Source: Viola odorata
Lineage: Eukaryota; Streptophyta; Magnoliopsida; Malpighiales; Violaceae
Assembly (NCBI GenBank): GCA_963691705.1
Contig: OY829538.1
Location: 78,684,781-78,748,780, forward strand
Direction of reading: 5' to 3'
DNA: 64,000 nucleotides
Below, piece after piece: positions 19,441 through 30,218 of the stretch. The notes under the pieces are model-generated. The model saw only the letters and a list, made by a program, of their open reading frames with translations. It had not been told where the DNA came from and did not search any database. Within the stretch, counting starts at the first letter, position 1; the number at the start of each line of letters is the position of its first letter. Made by a program: the position numbers and the translations under genes.

Positions 19441-19510
19441 ACGAGAGATTGAACTCATGACTTTATGTTATAAAAATAACATATACTAGTTGAACTATAA
19501 CCTCGTGTAT
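19441..19510 (-). repeat. tRNA-like sequence in block A
   Basis: Read on the minus strand: GAGGTTATAGTTCAACTAGT at the front resembles a polymerase III A box and GAGTTCAATCTC a degenerate B box, about 35 bp apart. Copies lie at 22448-22518 and 31200-31263. The spacing fits a tRNA-derived (SINE-type) remnant; the anticodon arm cannot be folded convincingly, so it is not a functional tRNA gene. Confidence 0.35.
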
Positions 19511-20531
19511 AAACATGTTAGTTTTTTTCTTTCCGGACTTAGCGCACAAGTAATTAATAATTGATTAGTTCGGCATTTTATGCTTTGTTATTATTTTTGC
19601 GTGTGTGAAGATCATATAGTAACTCGGTCATCATATTAGGTGAACGATTATGGACTCGAGCTAGATAGGATCCTGAACAAAAGACGGTCAAACTTCCTCT
19701 CATAAATTTTAACACGCTGCATATTTGGGGCTTGAAACTAAAACTTATGATTAAATTAGAACAATTCTCTACCCGTTGATCTTATGCTTAATTTGTTATT
19801 CAATTGAATCTTGATGTAGGAAGTAATTTTGTGTAAACACTTAATATTTTTAATTAAATAAATGTAATATTTTTAACGTTTTACTCCCTCCCAACTCAAA
19901 TTAAATAATAATTTTGGAGTTTTACTCGGAGAGATTTACTTGTCAAACAGGTTAATTAGTAGTCAATGAGTCAATGGAACTTACCACGTCGCCAATTTCT
20001 ACGCGGAAAATGGGGCCACCAATGCATATAAGTCGACGACGGTCTCCGCCAATTCCTCCACTCCTCAATGTTGTATTCGTCCGCACCGCACCGCACAATA
20101 TCTTCATTATGACAGCGTTTCGTCAATCGAGGATAAAATGCGCAAGCAACCTTATATAGTTTTTAAAAAATTTCTACTTCAATCTCTATACTTTCAAGAA
20201 TTACAATATTAACATACAGTCTAAAATTTACAACTTCAATATTATGAGAGGGTATTTTTTAATATATAAACAAAAAAAATGTACTATTTGAATAGGAGTA
20301 AATAAAAAATGGCTTCATATTTATAAATAGAGATAAATAAAATAGATTAGCATAACATTTACTAATCCGAAAAGAAACTTAACTTCCATGTGTAAAAAGA
20401 AAATAGTTGGAAAAAGCACAAGTCCCTCACAACTTATATATAAAGACTAATCTTGAAGGATAAAACTTAAAACACACCTAATAATATATTAACAAGTAAA
20501 AAAAAACTTAATAAACAAGTGCAGACTATAG

Positions 20532-20891
20532 TCATGGTCGGCCGACGGGTGGCGCACTGGGAGGAGGTGGGATCCTAATTGGCTGATCACGGTAACGTCC
20601 TGAAGGTCCTGGTGGAGGATGCGCAACCGGCCCCCTTTGGCCGCCACTAGCAAGGAGAAGAGGCACAATTGATTGAGTTTGCAAGTATATATAATTAATG
20701 TTCGAATCATGTTTTCAATTTAAATTAAAATACATTTTACTATCTGATCAGAAAGTCATGCGTGCAAAATATATATATTTATTTATTTATCATTGTCACT
20801 TAACCATATGATTAATATATGCATACCTCATCGATGGAAGGAAGATGAGCACTAGGCAGCACAAGCGTACAAAAAGCCACAATACCTTCAT
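20532..20891 (-). CDS. Small secreted proline-rich peptide precursor, copy A (two exons)
   Basis: Exon 1 is 20891-20827 and exon 2 is 20646-20532, joined over a 180-bp intron with GTATGC at the donor and CTTGCTAG at the acceptor. The product has 59 residues. Residues 1-20 (start MKVLWLFVRLCC, then LVLIFLPS) form a classic signal peptide. The mature part is rich in Pro and Gly: SGGQRGPVAHPPPGPSGRY, then RDQPIRIPPPPSAPPVGRP at the C-terminus. Copies B and C keep the ATG, both splice sites, the signal peptide and the APP-x-GRP ending, and differ in exon 2 by whole-codon indels (115, 103 and 109 bp). This pattern indicates a translated gene. The layout, short precursor plus conserved C-terminal motif, is that of plant signalling peptides. 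The PPSAP word faintly recalls the IDA/IDL EPIP motif, but I cannot assign a family. Confidence 0.65.
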
Positions 20892-20933
20892 CTCTTTCAA
20901 TCTGTGTTCTCCCTTAATCTTTCGTAATTCTCC

Positions 20934-20936
<3 letters not shown>

Positions 20937-20983
<47 letters not shown>
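20937..20983 (-). promoter_or_regulatory. TATA tract of peptide gene A expanded to a (TA)n microsatellite
   Basis: A 47-bp pure TA run sits 46 bp upstream of the ATG at 20891. Copies B (23836-23844) and C (32667-32675) have only 9 bp of TA at the equivalent position, between the same flanking words. It therefore replaces a normal TATA box. Confidence 0.6.
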
Positions 20984-20985
<2 letters not shown>

Positions 20986-21170
20986 CAATTAGAACAATGT
21001 TTTCAAAGTGTTACGTACCAGAAAATGAGAGTCGAAAAAAATAATGAAACTTCCACCGGTCCAACACGTAACGAAGCAAACTACATACTTTTTCAATTCT
21101 ATCATTTAATATGAAGAAAATTTTATCGGATGTACCCAAGACTTTTAGTCAAATAATGTACAAAAAAATA

Positions 21171-22199
21171 GTTAAACAACTCAAATTATAAATAAAAATA
21201 AAATAAAAAACTTAGTCCTGAAACTTTTGTTACAGAGCCATGTAGAACTTATGTAAAAAAAATGTAATTTAAAAATCTTTCATTTCAATCTCTATGCCTT
21301 TAAAAACTATACAATTAATCTATAATTTTATAAAAATTGCAATTTCATTACTTTTGTAGTTAAAAATAATAATAAAAAATATAAAAATTTGAAGAAAAAA
21401 TGCAGTAAGGATTGCAATAACAATAATAATAAAATGGCTTGTTGACATTTATTGAAGAAATAGTGTATTTACGTAATATAATATATGTGAGAGTCAAGTT
21501 TTAAGGAGAGAAAAATAAAAGTGAGAAATAACGTTGGGCTGAATTGTCTTGGCATCCACATCCTGAAAAAAATTATACAATATATCCCATATTTCAATTT
21601 TACGTCTATCCAAATCAGTAAGGTGGTTATATGTGGACGGATTTTTTGACATTTATTCACCATTATCTAAATTTAGCTTCCTTAATAACTAATGTTAGTT
21701 GGTGAACGGAATAATATGGCACGCCAGGTGTAGTGTATAATTCTGGGAAGGCAAAATTTGTTACCTCACCTTCCAATTTCAAGGTAAACATGGCACATGG
21801 TTTACTTCTTTAGGTCATAAACTCAACCGTAAAATCAAGGTAATTAAAATAATAATAAAAAATAGTAAATCAGTGACCGCGAAAATGAGTTGGTGAGGCT
21901 AAATAAGCAACGGGGATGAGTGGCGGCCATGAATATTTGCTTCAAGTTTTTGTTTTATCCATTTAAGGCATAGGAGATGTAGAGGAAGAACAGATCTATT
22001 CGGTGTTGCTTTGTTTTTATTTTTTATTTTACAATTAATACACTAAAACGGTACCGTTTTGGTGAAAATAATTTTTAAAAATTTACATGAACAGGTCGGT
22101 TTGTATAAAAATCGGTCGGATCGATCAGTTGAATTCGATTTTTTTGTATTTCTGATCCATTGAGTTGAACCGATTCGATTTTTTTGGGGGTTCCCAATT
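21171..22199. other. Spacer between duplicated blocks A and B
   Basis: Mostly AT-rich with no supported gene. 21745-21783 (GGAAGGCAAAATTTGTTAC, then CACCTTCCAATTTC) matches 32862-32895, the 3' end of the CAT pseudogene next to block C, so a trace of that gene is left here. 22036-22199 contains words of the hAT-like MITE family (GGTCGGACTGATCGATCAG and similar). Confidence 0.5.
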
Positions 22200-22447
22200 T
22201 TACCGGTCGGACTGATCGATCAGATCCGATTTTTATAACTATATTTTTTTATATCACTAATAAAATTCTAATTAATCATGAACCGGACTCATCGTTCTGT
22301 TTAGTCGCTTCATTTGTGCGGGCTAACTTTTAATTGGGCTATGTTATGCCTGGGCCGTTAATCATATGGACTTGGAAGAGCAGAGGGAACCGCAAAACAT
22401 GTCTTTTTTTTAAAAATTTAGTTATATTATTAATTATCATTAATATA

Positions 22448-22518
22448 CCAGAAATTGAACTCACGACCGTACGTTATAAAAACAACATACACCAATTGAA
22501 CTATAACCTCGTGTGTAA
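22448..22518 (-). repeat. tRNA-like sequence in block B
   Basis: Copy of the A-box/B-box-like pair described in block A. Here the B-box-like word on the minus strand is GAGTTCAATTTC, and the A-box-like part is TATAGTTCAATTGGTG. Confidence 0.35.
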
Positions 22519-23442
22519 ACAAATCAGTTTTTTCTTTCCAGACTTAGAGCACAAGTAATTAATAATTAATTAGTTCCGCATTTTATGCTTTGTTATTATT
22601 TTTGTGTGTGTTAAGATCATTTGCTAATTCGGTTATTATATTGGGTGGACGATTCTGGACTCGAGCTAGATAAGACCCCGAACAAAGGATGGTCAAACTC
22701 CTCATAAATTTTAACACGTATATTTGGGGCTTGAAACCTATAATTAAATTAAAACAATTCTCTACCAATTGAACTACGTACTTATAAGTTATGTTTAATT
22801 TGTTAATTAATTGAATCTTGATGTAGGGAGTAATTTTGAGTAAACACTTATTTTAATTAAATAAATATAATATTTTTAAATTACTCCTTCTGACTTAAAT
22901 TAAATGAGTTTTACTCGGTAGTTAATTAGTAGTCCATGAGTCAATGGAACTTACCACGTCGCCAATTTCTACGCGGAAAATGGGGCCACCAATACATAAG
23001 TCGACGACGGTCTCCGCCAATTGCTCCACTCCTCAATCTTCTATTCGTCCGCACCGCACCGCACCGCACAATATCTTCATTACGACAGCGTTTTGTCATT
23101 CTCAGTATAAAATGCGCAGGCAACCTTATATAGTTTTTAGAAAAATTCTACTTCAATCTCTCCACTTTCAAGAATTACAATATTAACGTACAGTCTAAAA
23201 TTTACAACTTCAATATTACGAAAGGGTATTTTTTTAATAAATAAACAAAAAAATGTACTATTTGAATAGAAATAAAAGAAAAATGGCTTCATATTTATAA
23301 GTTAAGATAAATAAAATAGATCATCATAACATTTACTAATCTAAAAAGAAACTAATCTTGAAGGATAAAACTTAAAACACATCTGGTAACATATTAACAA
23401 GTTTAAAAAAAAACTTAATACACAAGTGCATCAAGACTATAG

Positions 23443-23790
23443 TCATGGTCGGCCGACGGGTGGTGCTCCGGGAGTAGGTGGGCTCCTAATTGCACCGGGA
23501 ATAAGGGAACGACCTGATGGAGGAACCGGCCCCCTTTGGCCGCCACTAGCAAGGAGAAGAGGCACACTTGATTGAGTTTGCAAGTATATATAATTAATGT
23601 TCGAATCATGTTATCCATTTAAATTAAAATATATTTTACTATCTGATCAGAAAGTCATGCGTGCAAAAAATATATATTTATTTATTTATCATTTTCACTT
23701 AACCATATAATTAATATATACATACCTCATCGACGGAAGGAAGATGAGCACTAGGCAGCACAAGCGTACAAAAAGCCACAATATCTTCAT
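23443..23790 (-). CDS. Small secreted proline-rich peptide precursor, copy B (two exons)
   Basis: Exon 1 is 23790-23726 and exon 2 is 23545-23443, with the same donor (GTATG) and acceptor (CTTGCTAG) as copy A. The product has 55 residues. The signal peptide differs from copy A by one residue (MKILWLF). The mature part is SGGQRGPVPPSGRS, then LIPGAIRSPPTPGAPPVGRP. Relative to copy A, 12 bp are missing in net, keeping the frame. The middle is the most diverged part, while the first eight and last eight residues of the mature region are kept. A 9-bp TATA element lies at 23836-23844, about 46 bp before the ATG. Gene-specific function is unknown; secretion to the apoplast is the natural inference. 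Confidence 0.65.
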
Positions 23791-24020
23791 CTCTTTCAAT
23801 CTGTGTTCTCTCTTAATCTTCCGTAATTGTCTCTCTATATATATTACAATTACAAATAGAACAATATTTTCAAAGTGTTACGTACCAGAAAATGAGAGTG
23901 GAAAAAAACAATAAAGCTTCCACCGGTCCAACACGTAATGAAGCAGACGACATACTTTTTCAATTCTATCATTTAATATGAAGAAAATTTTATTGGATGT
24001 ACCCAAGACTTTTAGTCAAA

Positions 24021-25067
24021 CAACTCAAATTAAATTGATTGATTTCTATTGGGCTGCCACACTGCTATGGTGTATCAGTGAAGCACTACCGCGACTCTCT
24101 TAGAACAAAATTGAGAGAGAAAATGAATGGAGATGATGCTCTGTGTTTTGTGCTTAAAAATTACTGCTTCTCTGAATTGATGAATAAGAATTACTGCTTT
24201 TTCTTACAAGAATTTTAGATCCAAACCTAAAATTCATCTATAAAATACTATGAAAGCAGAGGTTATAAAAAAAGCAACGTTCTCCTATTATGTCATGTGT
24301 ACGTTCTAAAAGATGCTTATTTCGCTACGTGTGTAAATAATAATACCAAAAGTTATGAAATAAAACATTGTGTAATTTTGTATTTTTCAAGAAAGATATA
24401 TTGCATAATAAAATTTATGTTTTAAAAAAGAATTTTAACAATTATAATCTTAAAAGTTAGAGCCCATTAAGATACATTGTATGATAAAATTTATATTTTC
24501 AAAAAATAATAATAATAAAATTTATATTTTCCTCAATGAGTTGATGAAATTTACTCTTTTGTTTTTTAATTATTTGTACAAATTATGCATGAAAGTTACC
24601 GAATAAGCAAGAAAAACTCCGTAACTTTTAAAGGATTACGTAACTTTTCTTGCATATTTCGTAACTTTCTCTTACATATTTCGTAACCTTTTGCTTTTAT
24701 TCTGTAATTTTATAAAGTTACGGAAGGAATAAGTAAGAAAACTATGGAATATACAAGAAAATCAATAACTTTTTGTAACTTTTTTTTGCATATTCAGTTG
24801 GCTTTTTGTTTTAATTCAGTAACTTTTATGAAGTTACGAACATAAAGAAGAATCTGTAACTTTTTAAAAAATTTGTAACTTTTCATTTTGCATTTTTTGT
24901 TACTTTTTTCTTCAATTAAATAACTTTTTTAAAGTAACGAAATAGAAATAAAGTTATGGAATATGCAAGAAAAATTAGGAATACGGAATAGTAGAAATAT
25001 TCAAAACTTTTAAAAAAATTAGGAAATACTAGAAAAGTCACGGAGTATATTAAAAAAGTTACGGATA
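24021..25067. other. Intergenic with a degenerate GTAACTTTT repeat tract
   Basis: No gene is supported. From about 24595 to 25065 the word GTAACTTTT and its complement AAAGTTACG recur every 20-40 bp in a degenerate array, alternating with TTGCATATT and AATATGCAAG words. The part before 24595 is plain AT-rich sequence with a leader-like piece (24050-24240). Confidence 0.45.
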
Positions 25068-25077
25068 GAAGAAAAAT

Positions 25078-26497
25078 GGGTAAAAGTTGAAAAACAACCC
25101 TGAACTTTAAAGTTTTATTTAATCGCAACCCTGAACTTTTATTTTGTTTAATTACAATTGTTTAAGTTACCCCCTACCGTGACAGAAATCTGACGTGGCA
25201 CCGTTAACCGACGTTATGTGCAACGTCAGCATTTGCCACTATGCCACGTCACCCTTAGCTTCCATGTCAGACTCCACATGGTAGGGTTGCGATTAATCAA
25301 AACAATAAAGTTTAGGGTTGCGATTAATTAAAACATTAAAGTTCAGGGTCGTTTTATGCCTTTTTCCCATTTAAAAATCCTTATTGCATGATTTTTTTTG
25401 TCTAATTAATTAATTTATTATACTTATATGTTATATTATTCCCAAATATAACTAAACTTTAATTAATTAGGTTTTCTCATAATCTTTTTTTGGATTATCC
25501 TCTTTTTTTTTTTAGTATTTTGTATAGTTTATGTGCACAATTCAATTTTCATATTTTTTTAGGTGTTAGATAGAGGGGTAATCTTCTTTTTTAATTTACA
25601 ATTCTAGATTTAAATTTTATAACATTTTTTCTGAATAAAAAATATAATGTCTCATTACGGTTAAAAAAATTGTACTTGTAAATTAAGGTAACGTTTGGTT
25701 GACAGAGTATCTCCCTCTATAATTATTTTCCGTGAGAACGATCATAGTAAATCTTAAATATTTGTGCTTGATTGGCATTTAATATTTCGAGAAAAATAGC
25801 ATTCTCATTTTTATTTATATAATAGAAAAATTTTACGGGTGTAAGAAACTTTATTTATACCTTAATTCACAAGTATATTTTTTTTAACCATAATGAGATA
25901 GTATGTTTTTTATTCGGAAAAAAAGTTATAAAATTTAAATCTAGAATTGTAAATTAAACAAGAAGATTACACCTCTATCTAACACCTAAAAAAATATGAA
26001 AATTGAATTATGGACATAAAGTCTACAAAATACTAATTTAAAAAAAAGGATAATCCAAATTTTTTTGAGAAAACCTAATTAATTAAAGCTTAGTTATATT
26101 TGGGAATAATATAGCATATAAGTATAATAAATTAATTAACTAGACAAAAAAAAATCATGCAACAAGGATTTCTAAATGGTAAAAAGACATAAAACAACCC
26201 TGAACTTTAATGTTTTGATTAATCGCAACCCTGGACTTTATTGTTTTAATTAATCGCAACCCTACCACATGGAGTCTGACATGGAAGCTAAGGGTGACGT
26301 GGCAAGCTGACGTGGCATCGTGACAGATGCTGACGTGGCACATAACGTCGGTCAACGGTGCCACATCAGATTTCTGTCACGATAGGGGTAACTTAAACAA
26401 TTCGTATTTGACCAGGGTTGTAATTAAACAAAATAAAAGTTCAGGGTAACGATTAAATAAAACTTTAAAGTTCAGGGTTGTTTTTCAGCTTTTACCC
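25078..26497. mobile_element. Long-TIR Mutator-like foldback element with 10-bp TSD
   Basis: Two arms, 25078-25688 and 25860-26497, are inverted copies of each other around a 171-bp centre. The ends read GGGTAAAAGTTGAAAAACAA on both sides (one difference). The same 10-bp word GAAGAAAAAT flanks it at 25068-25077 and 26498-26507, a target-site duplication. Long TIRs with a TSD of 9-11 bp are diagnostic of the Mutator superfamily. Within each arm, 290 bp at the outer side are rich in TGACGTGGCA and CAACCCTGAACTTTA words, followed by AT-rich sequence. No transposase is present. A transcript through it would fold into a hairpin of over 600 bp. A TIR fragment of the same family is at 4436-4519. Confidence 0.85.
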
Positions 26498-26819
26498 GAA
26501 GAAAAATTCCATAAAATTTTTAAAAAGTATGAAATATACCAAAAATAAAATATGTATATGGTACTCATTCAAATCCTTATTTTTCATACATTAATATCAT
26601 ATATTTAGTTTAATTTTTTAAAATTAATATAATAAATTCATTCTTTATGGTTTTTGTGAGTAGAAAATCTATTTTTAAAAACATATAAACTGTTGCCGGT
26701 TGACAACTTAAAAAAAACAAGACAAATGCGTGGGAAGGTGCACTAATAAAGCAAAGTTAGGCATTGAATTAAGAAACATGTATGATTTTAGTATAGACTT
26801 TTTTTCTCTGTGCGCGGTA

Positions 26820-27392
26820 CTGTATAATAATCGCTACTCAAAATACTCTTCCTTCACACTTGACAGTGGTGTCTTCTACTGTATTTGATCGATCGCTTGA
26901 AGTATTGTGGCATCTCTCCTCCGATCTTGTACGTATAATTCTAATTCATCAGGTAATTAATCAAATCTTATAACTGATATTTAAATTTTTTTTTAATCTT
27001 TTTGTTGCTATCATACATCCATGTCTGTGATTATGATATATTGCTTGTTTTGGTCAGATCATTTGAAGATCATCTTGGAATTACTGGCACAGCTACCACC
27101 AGTCTTGAGCTTTTACTAGCTACTTGGCATTTCATCTGGTAAACTGGTAAATCTTAATTTATATATTTTGCTACTTTGTCTGTGATCTTGTTAATTAATT
27201 ATCTACCCCTCCTTATATTAATCATGAAAGATGGTGTCACCCTTTTACAAACAGAAATGAGCTAAATTGGTGGAAATAATAATAAAGTATTTTAAAATCG
27301 AACCTGTCATATTTTTTTATTAGAATCATATGATTTATATGACTTTATTTATTTTTCTTTAAGGAATAAAAAGCAGAAGAAAAATTAATTGT
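26820..27392 (+). promoter_or_regulatory. Promoter and 5'-UTR introns of the NLR gene
   Basis: TGTATAATAATC at about 26821 is a possible TATA element. Two 5'-UTR introns can be drawn: donor CATCAG/GTAATTAATC at 26953 with acceptor TTGGTCAG at 27057, and donor CTG/GTAAAC or GTAAAT at 27139-27147 with acceptor TTTCTTTAAG at 27363. The coding ATG follows at 27393. The introns are predicted from junction sequences only. Confidence 0.45.
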
Positions 27393-30218
27393 ATGATGGA
27401 TAGGGATGTTATGAAACATCTGAAGACAAGGCTGGATAACAGAGGATGGGAGTGCGAGTTTTGTGGCCATCATTTTCCATGGACTGTTTCAATCAAAATG
27501 TTCAGAAGTCATTTGACAGGAATCCAGGGATCTAGCTCTCACATTAGGATCTGCCAAAGCGTGCCAGAGGATGTTAAAGAGGCAGCTGCCGCGGTTCGAG
27601 TTGAACAAACAAGACCCAGAAGAACCAGAGGAGGAGTTTCAACCAATGAAGTGGCGGTCCAAAGAAGAGAAGTAGAAGCGGCCGAATGTTCAAGATCAGT
27701 TAACTGGGAACCTGAAAATAATGACAGCAACTTTGAGGCAGAAACAGAAGGTTCCAAGTATGAGTATCAAAGCAGCAACAAAAGACAGAAAAGCACGCCA
27801 GATGAATTACCAATTGTTCGTGCACTTGAATTTCCAATGGTCGAGGGCATTCAAGACACCGGAGAAGCTGCATCACTCACCAAAAGGCCAGTGGGCAACG
27901 CATTTAAAAGAAATGAGGAAAAAATATGGTCTTGGTTGATGGATGATCAAGTGTTACGAGTTGGCATTTACGGTATGGGGGGTGTGGGCAAAACCACTCT
28001 AATGAGGCATATTCAGACTCTTCTGGAGGGACAAAGCTCTTTTGAGGTTTATTGGATTACTGTATCTCAAGATTTTAGCATTTGGAAATTACAGGATCTA
28101 ATAGCCAAAAAAATTGATTTGAAGTTTTTAGACAAGGAAGATGAGGTGGAGAGAGCTCAAAATCTAACTCAAACATTGCAAGCAAAAGGAAAATGTGTTC
28201 TTATTTTAGATGATTTGTGGAACAACGTAGAATTGGATAAAGTGGGAATTCCGGTCGGAGTGAATACGTGCAGGTTGGTTCTTACCACTAGATTGCTGAA
28301 AGTTTGTCAACAAATGGACTGTAGTGAAAGGAACACAATACAAGTGCAACCTCTTTCTAAGGGAGAAGCTAGGTTCTTGTTCACTCAAGAACTGGGCAAC
28401 TATAGAACAGAAGTGGAGGAACTGGCGAAAGCTGTTTCTAGGCAATGCGCTGGTTTGCCTCTAGGGATAAGAGTTATGGCCAGAAGTATGAAGGGAATTT
28501 GTAATGTTCATACATGGAGGAATACGCTGGAGGAATTGAATGAATCAAAAATTAGTAAGGGTCACGAGATGAGGGAAGAAGTTTTCTCTGTGTTGAGATT
28601 CAGCTACCTTCGTTTGAATGATCCAGCATTGCAAGAATGTTTGTCATACTGCGCATTATTTCCGGAAGATGATAAAATTAGCAGACGTGAGTTAATTGAG
28701 TATATGATTGTTGAAGGAATAATAGATGAAAAGAAAAGCAGACAAGTAGAATTTGATAAGGGACACACAATGCTTGACACACTTGAGAATGCATGCTTAT
28801 TGGAAGGTGATACTGAAAATGTGTGGATGCATGATCTAATTAGGGACATGTTGATCCTTGAATTGAGAGAGGGGTCCAAAACGATTGTGGAAGCAGGAGC
28901 ACAACTTAAAGAATTACCAGATGTGGAAAAGTGGACAGAGAATTTGGTGAGAGTGTCCTTGATGAGTAATGACATTGAGGAGATTCCTTCCGGCTATACA
29001 CCAAGGTGTCCCAATCTATCAACGTTGTTGTTATGTACAAATCGTGGATTAAGAATGATAGTAGATTCTTTTTTTGAGCACTTTCAGAAGCTCAAAATTC
29101 TTGATCTCACTTGGTGCGATGAGATTGAGAAACTCCCAAGGTCTATTAGTGATTTGGTGAATCTCGTTGCATTGTTGCTCCGTGGCTGTATGAGTCTGAT
29201 TCATGTGCCATCGTTAGCAAAGCTAGAAAAACTAAAGAAGTTAGATCTTAATGGTTGTAAGCGCCTTGAAGAGATGCCTGAAGGTGTGAGATTTCTATTG
29301 AACCTCAAGTATTTAGATCTCTCTGGGAGTGGAATAGAAGAGATAGAGAGTGGGATAATACCTATGCTTTCTCGGTTGCAGGTCCTCAAACTATGCGACG
29401 AATATGAAGATTCAGAACTCTCAACTAAAGGAAGCGAAGTGGGGGAGTTGAGGATGTTGGAGACTTTGCATTGCCTATTTAGTAATGTCAGAGAGTTTGG
29501 GGAGTACATGGAATCTCGAGAAAGTTCACAACAATCACCCAGTGATTACTTTATTTTTATAGGGTGGGAGAAGTCCGCTTGGCCAGCTGCGAGAATATTG
29601 GGATCAAGGAAAATTGTGAGCGTAACAGGTTACAGTTCTATTGATCCCATGGCGTTGCCCACAGACATTGAAGCACTGAATATTCGTTGTTGTGATAGCA
29701 CAATGAACGAGGGATTCCCATTTTCTAATTATTCCATCCATTCTCTTTCCAATCATTCCTTACTTAATCTTAAGCTAATTAGTATATGGCAGTGTCACAA
29801 GTTGAAGAAACTATTCCCTCTCAGTTTGCTGCCTAACCTCCATAACCTACAAAGGGTTTCGGTCGACCATTGCTATGGCATGGAAGAGATATTCTCAACA
29901 TACCAAGAAGAAGAAGATAACCATGATTTGCCTAATCTCACTGGACTCCATCTTTCAAGGCTAACCATGTTGGTATTGCGGAATTTGCCAGAACTGATGA
30001 GCATATACAACGGCGCAATCATCTGTCATTCTCTACAAGAAATTGAACTGGTTAAATGCCCGAGATTAAAGAAGATAACGCTCCCTCTCCCACAACCTTC
30101 CCTTCAAAGAATCCAGGTTCATCCAAAGGAGTGGTGGGAATCAGTGCAGTGGGGCTGTGCCAACGACAAAAATCATCTCGAATCCCTTTGTGTCTTTGAA
30201 GAATGGCAAACTATTTGA
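27393..30218 (+). CDS. BED-finger NLR immune receptor (BED-NB-ARC-LRR)
   Basis: A single-exon CDS of 941 residues. Residues 19-65 form a BED-type zinc finger: CEFC (21-24), F28, then RSHL with H40, and C54 followed by VPEDV, the usual BED ending. Residues 66-165 are a charged linker. The NB-ARC has all motifs: P-loop GMGGVGKTT (194-202), kinase-2 CVLILDDLW (268-276), RNBS-B LVLTTR (295-300), GLPL (CAGLPLGI, 352-359), RNBS-D (CLSYCALFPEDD, 416-427) and MHD (479-481). About 15 irregular leucine-rich repeats follow, ending in the WWESVQWG word also found in the fragments at 42.3 and 45.6 kb. Such proteins sense pathogen effectors in the cell, and integrated BED domains are known from poplar NLRs and from rice Xa1 and wheat Yr7/Yr5. 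The key residues are all intact, so it may be functional. The start is the first of two adjacent ATGs. Confidence 0.92.
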   Translation: MMDRDVMKHLKTRLDNRGWECEFCGHHFPWTVSIKMFRSHLTGIQGSSSHIRICQSVPEDVKEAAAAVRVEQTRPRRTRGGVSTNEVAVQRREVEAAECSRSVNWEPENNDSNFEAETEGSKYEYQSSNKRQKSTPDELPIVRALEFPMVEGIQDTGEAASLTKRPVGNAFKRNEEKIWSWLMDDQVLRVGIYGMGGVGKTTLMRHIQTLLEGQSSFEVYWITVSQDFSIWKLQDLIAKKIDLKFLDKEDEVERAQNLTQTLQAKGKCVLILDDLWNNVELDKVGIPVGVNTCRLVLTTRLLKVCQQMDCSERNTIQVQPLSKGEARFLFTQELGNYRTEVEELAKAVSRQCAGLPLGIRVMARSMKGICNVHTWRNTLEELNESKISKGHEMREEVFSVLRFSYLRLNDPALQECLSYCALFPEDDKISRRELIEYMIVEGIIDEKKSRQVEFDKGHTMLDTLENACLLEGDTENVWMHDLIRDMLILELREGSKTIVEAGAQLKELPDVEKWTENLVRVSLMSNDIEEIPSGYTPRCPNLSTLLLCTNRGLRMIVDSFFEHFQKLKILDLTWCDEIEKLPRSISDLVNLVALLLRGCMSLIHVPSLAKLEKLKKLDLNGCKRLEEMPEGVRFLLNLKYLDLSGSGIEEIESGIIPMLSRLQVLKLCDEYEDSELSTKGSEVGELRMLETLHCLFSNVREFGEYMESRESSQQSPSDYFIFIGWEKSAWPAARILGSRKIVSVTGYSSIDPMALPTDIEALNIRCCDSTMNEGFPFSNYSIHSLSNHSLLNLKLISIWQCHKLKKLFPLSLLPNLHNLQRVSVDHCYGMEEIFSTYQEEEDNHDLPNLTGLHLSRLTMLVLRNLPELMSIYNGAIICHSLQEIELVKCPRLKKITLPLPQPSLQRIQVHPKEWWESVQWGCANDKNHLESLCVFEEWQTI

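Larger units (their letters stand above)
19195..21170 (-). repeat. Large duplicated block, copy A
   Basis: From TCGGTCAGACCGACCGATCC at the left to ACCCAAGACTTTTAGTCAAA at the right this block is collinear with 22200-24020 (copy B) and 31044-32850 (copy C). Differences are scattered substitutions and short indels. It contains a tRNA-like stretch, a conserved segment around 19965-20130 with a variable number of GCACC units (two here), and the small secreted-peptide gene at 20532-20891. Confidence 0.85.
22200..24020 (-). repeat. Large duplicated block, copy B
   Basis: Collinear with copies A and C. The left part can be followed from ACCGGTCGGACTGATCG through the tRNA-like stretch (22448-22518), the GCACC units (three here, 23050-23067) and the peptide gene at 23443-23790, to ACCCAAGACTTTTAGTCAAA at the right edge. 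It lacks about 60 bp of AT-rich sequence relative to A around 20380-20440. Confidence 0.85.

Noticed and set aside
20489..20710. Single 73-codon minus-strand frame over peptide exon 2 (similar at 23415-23618 and 32223-32435)
   Set aside because: It runs through the intron end and reads exon 2 in a different frame from the signal peptide; the spliced frame is the one conserved by whole-codon indels.
22936..23133. Plus-strand frames with RRRSPPIAPL in blocks A and B
   Set aside because: Not open in block C, and the frame differs between copies because of the variable GCACC units.
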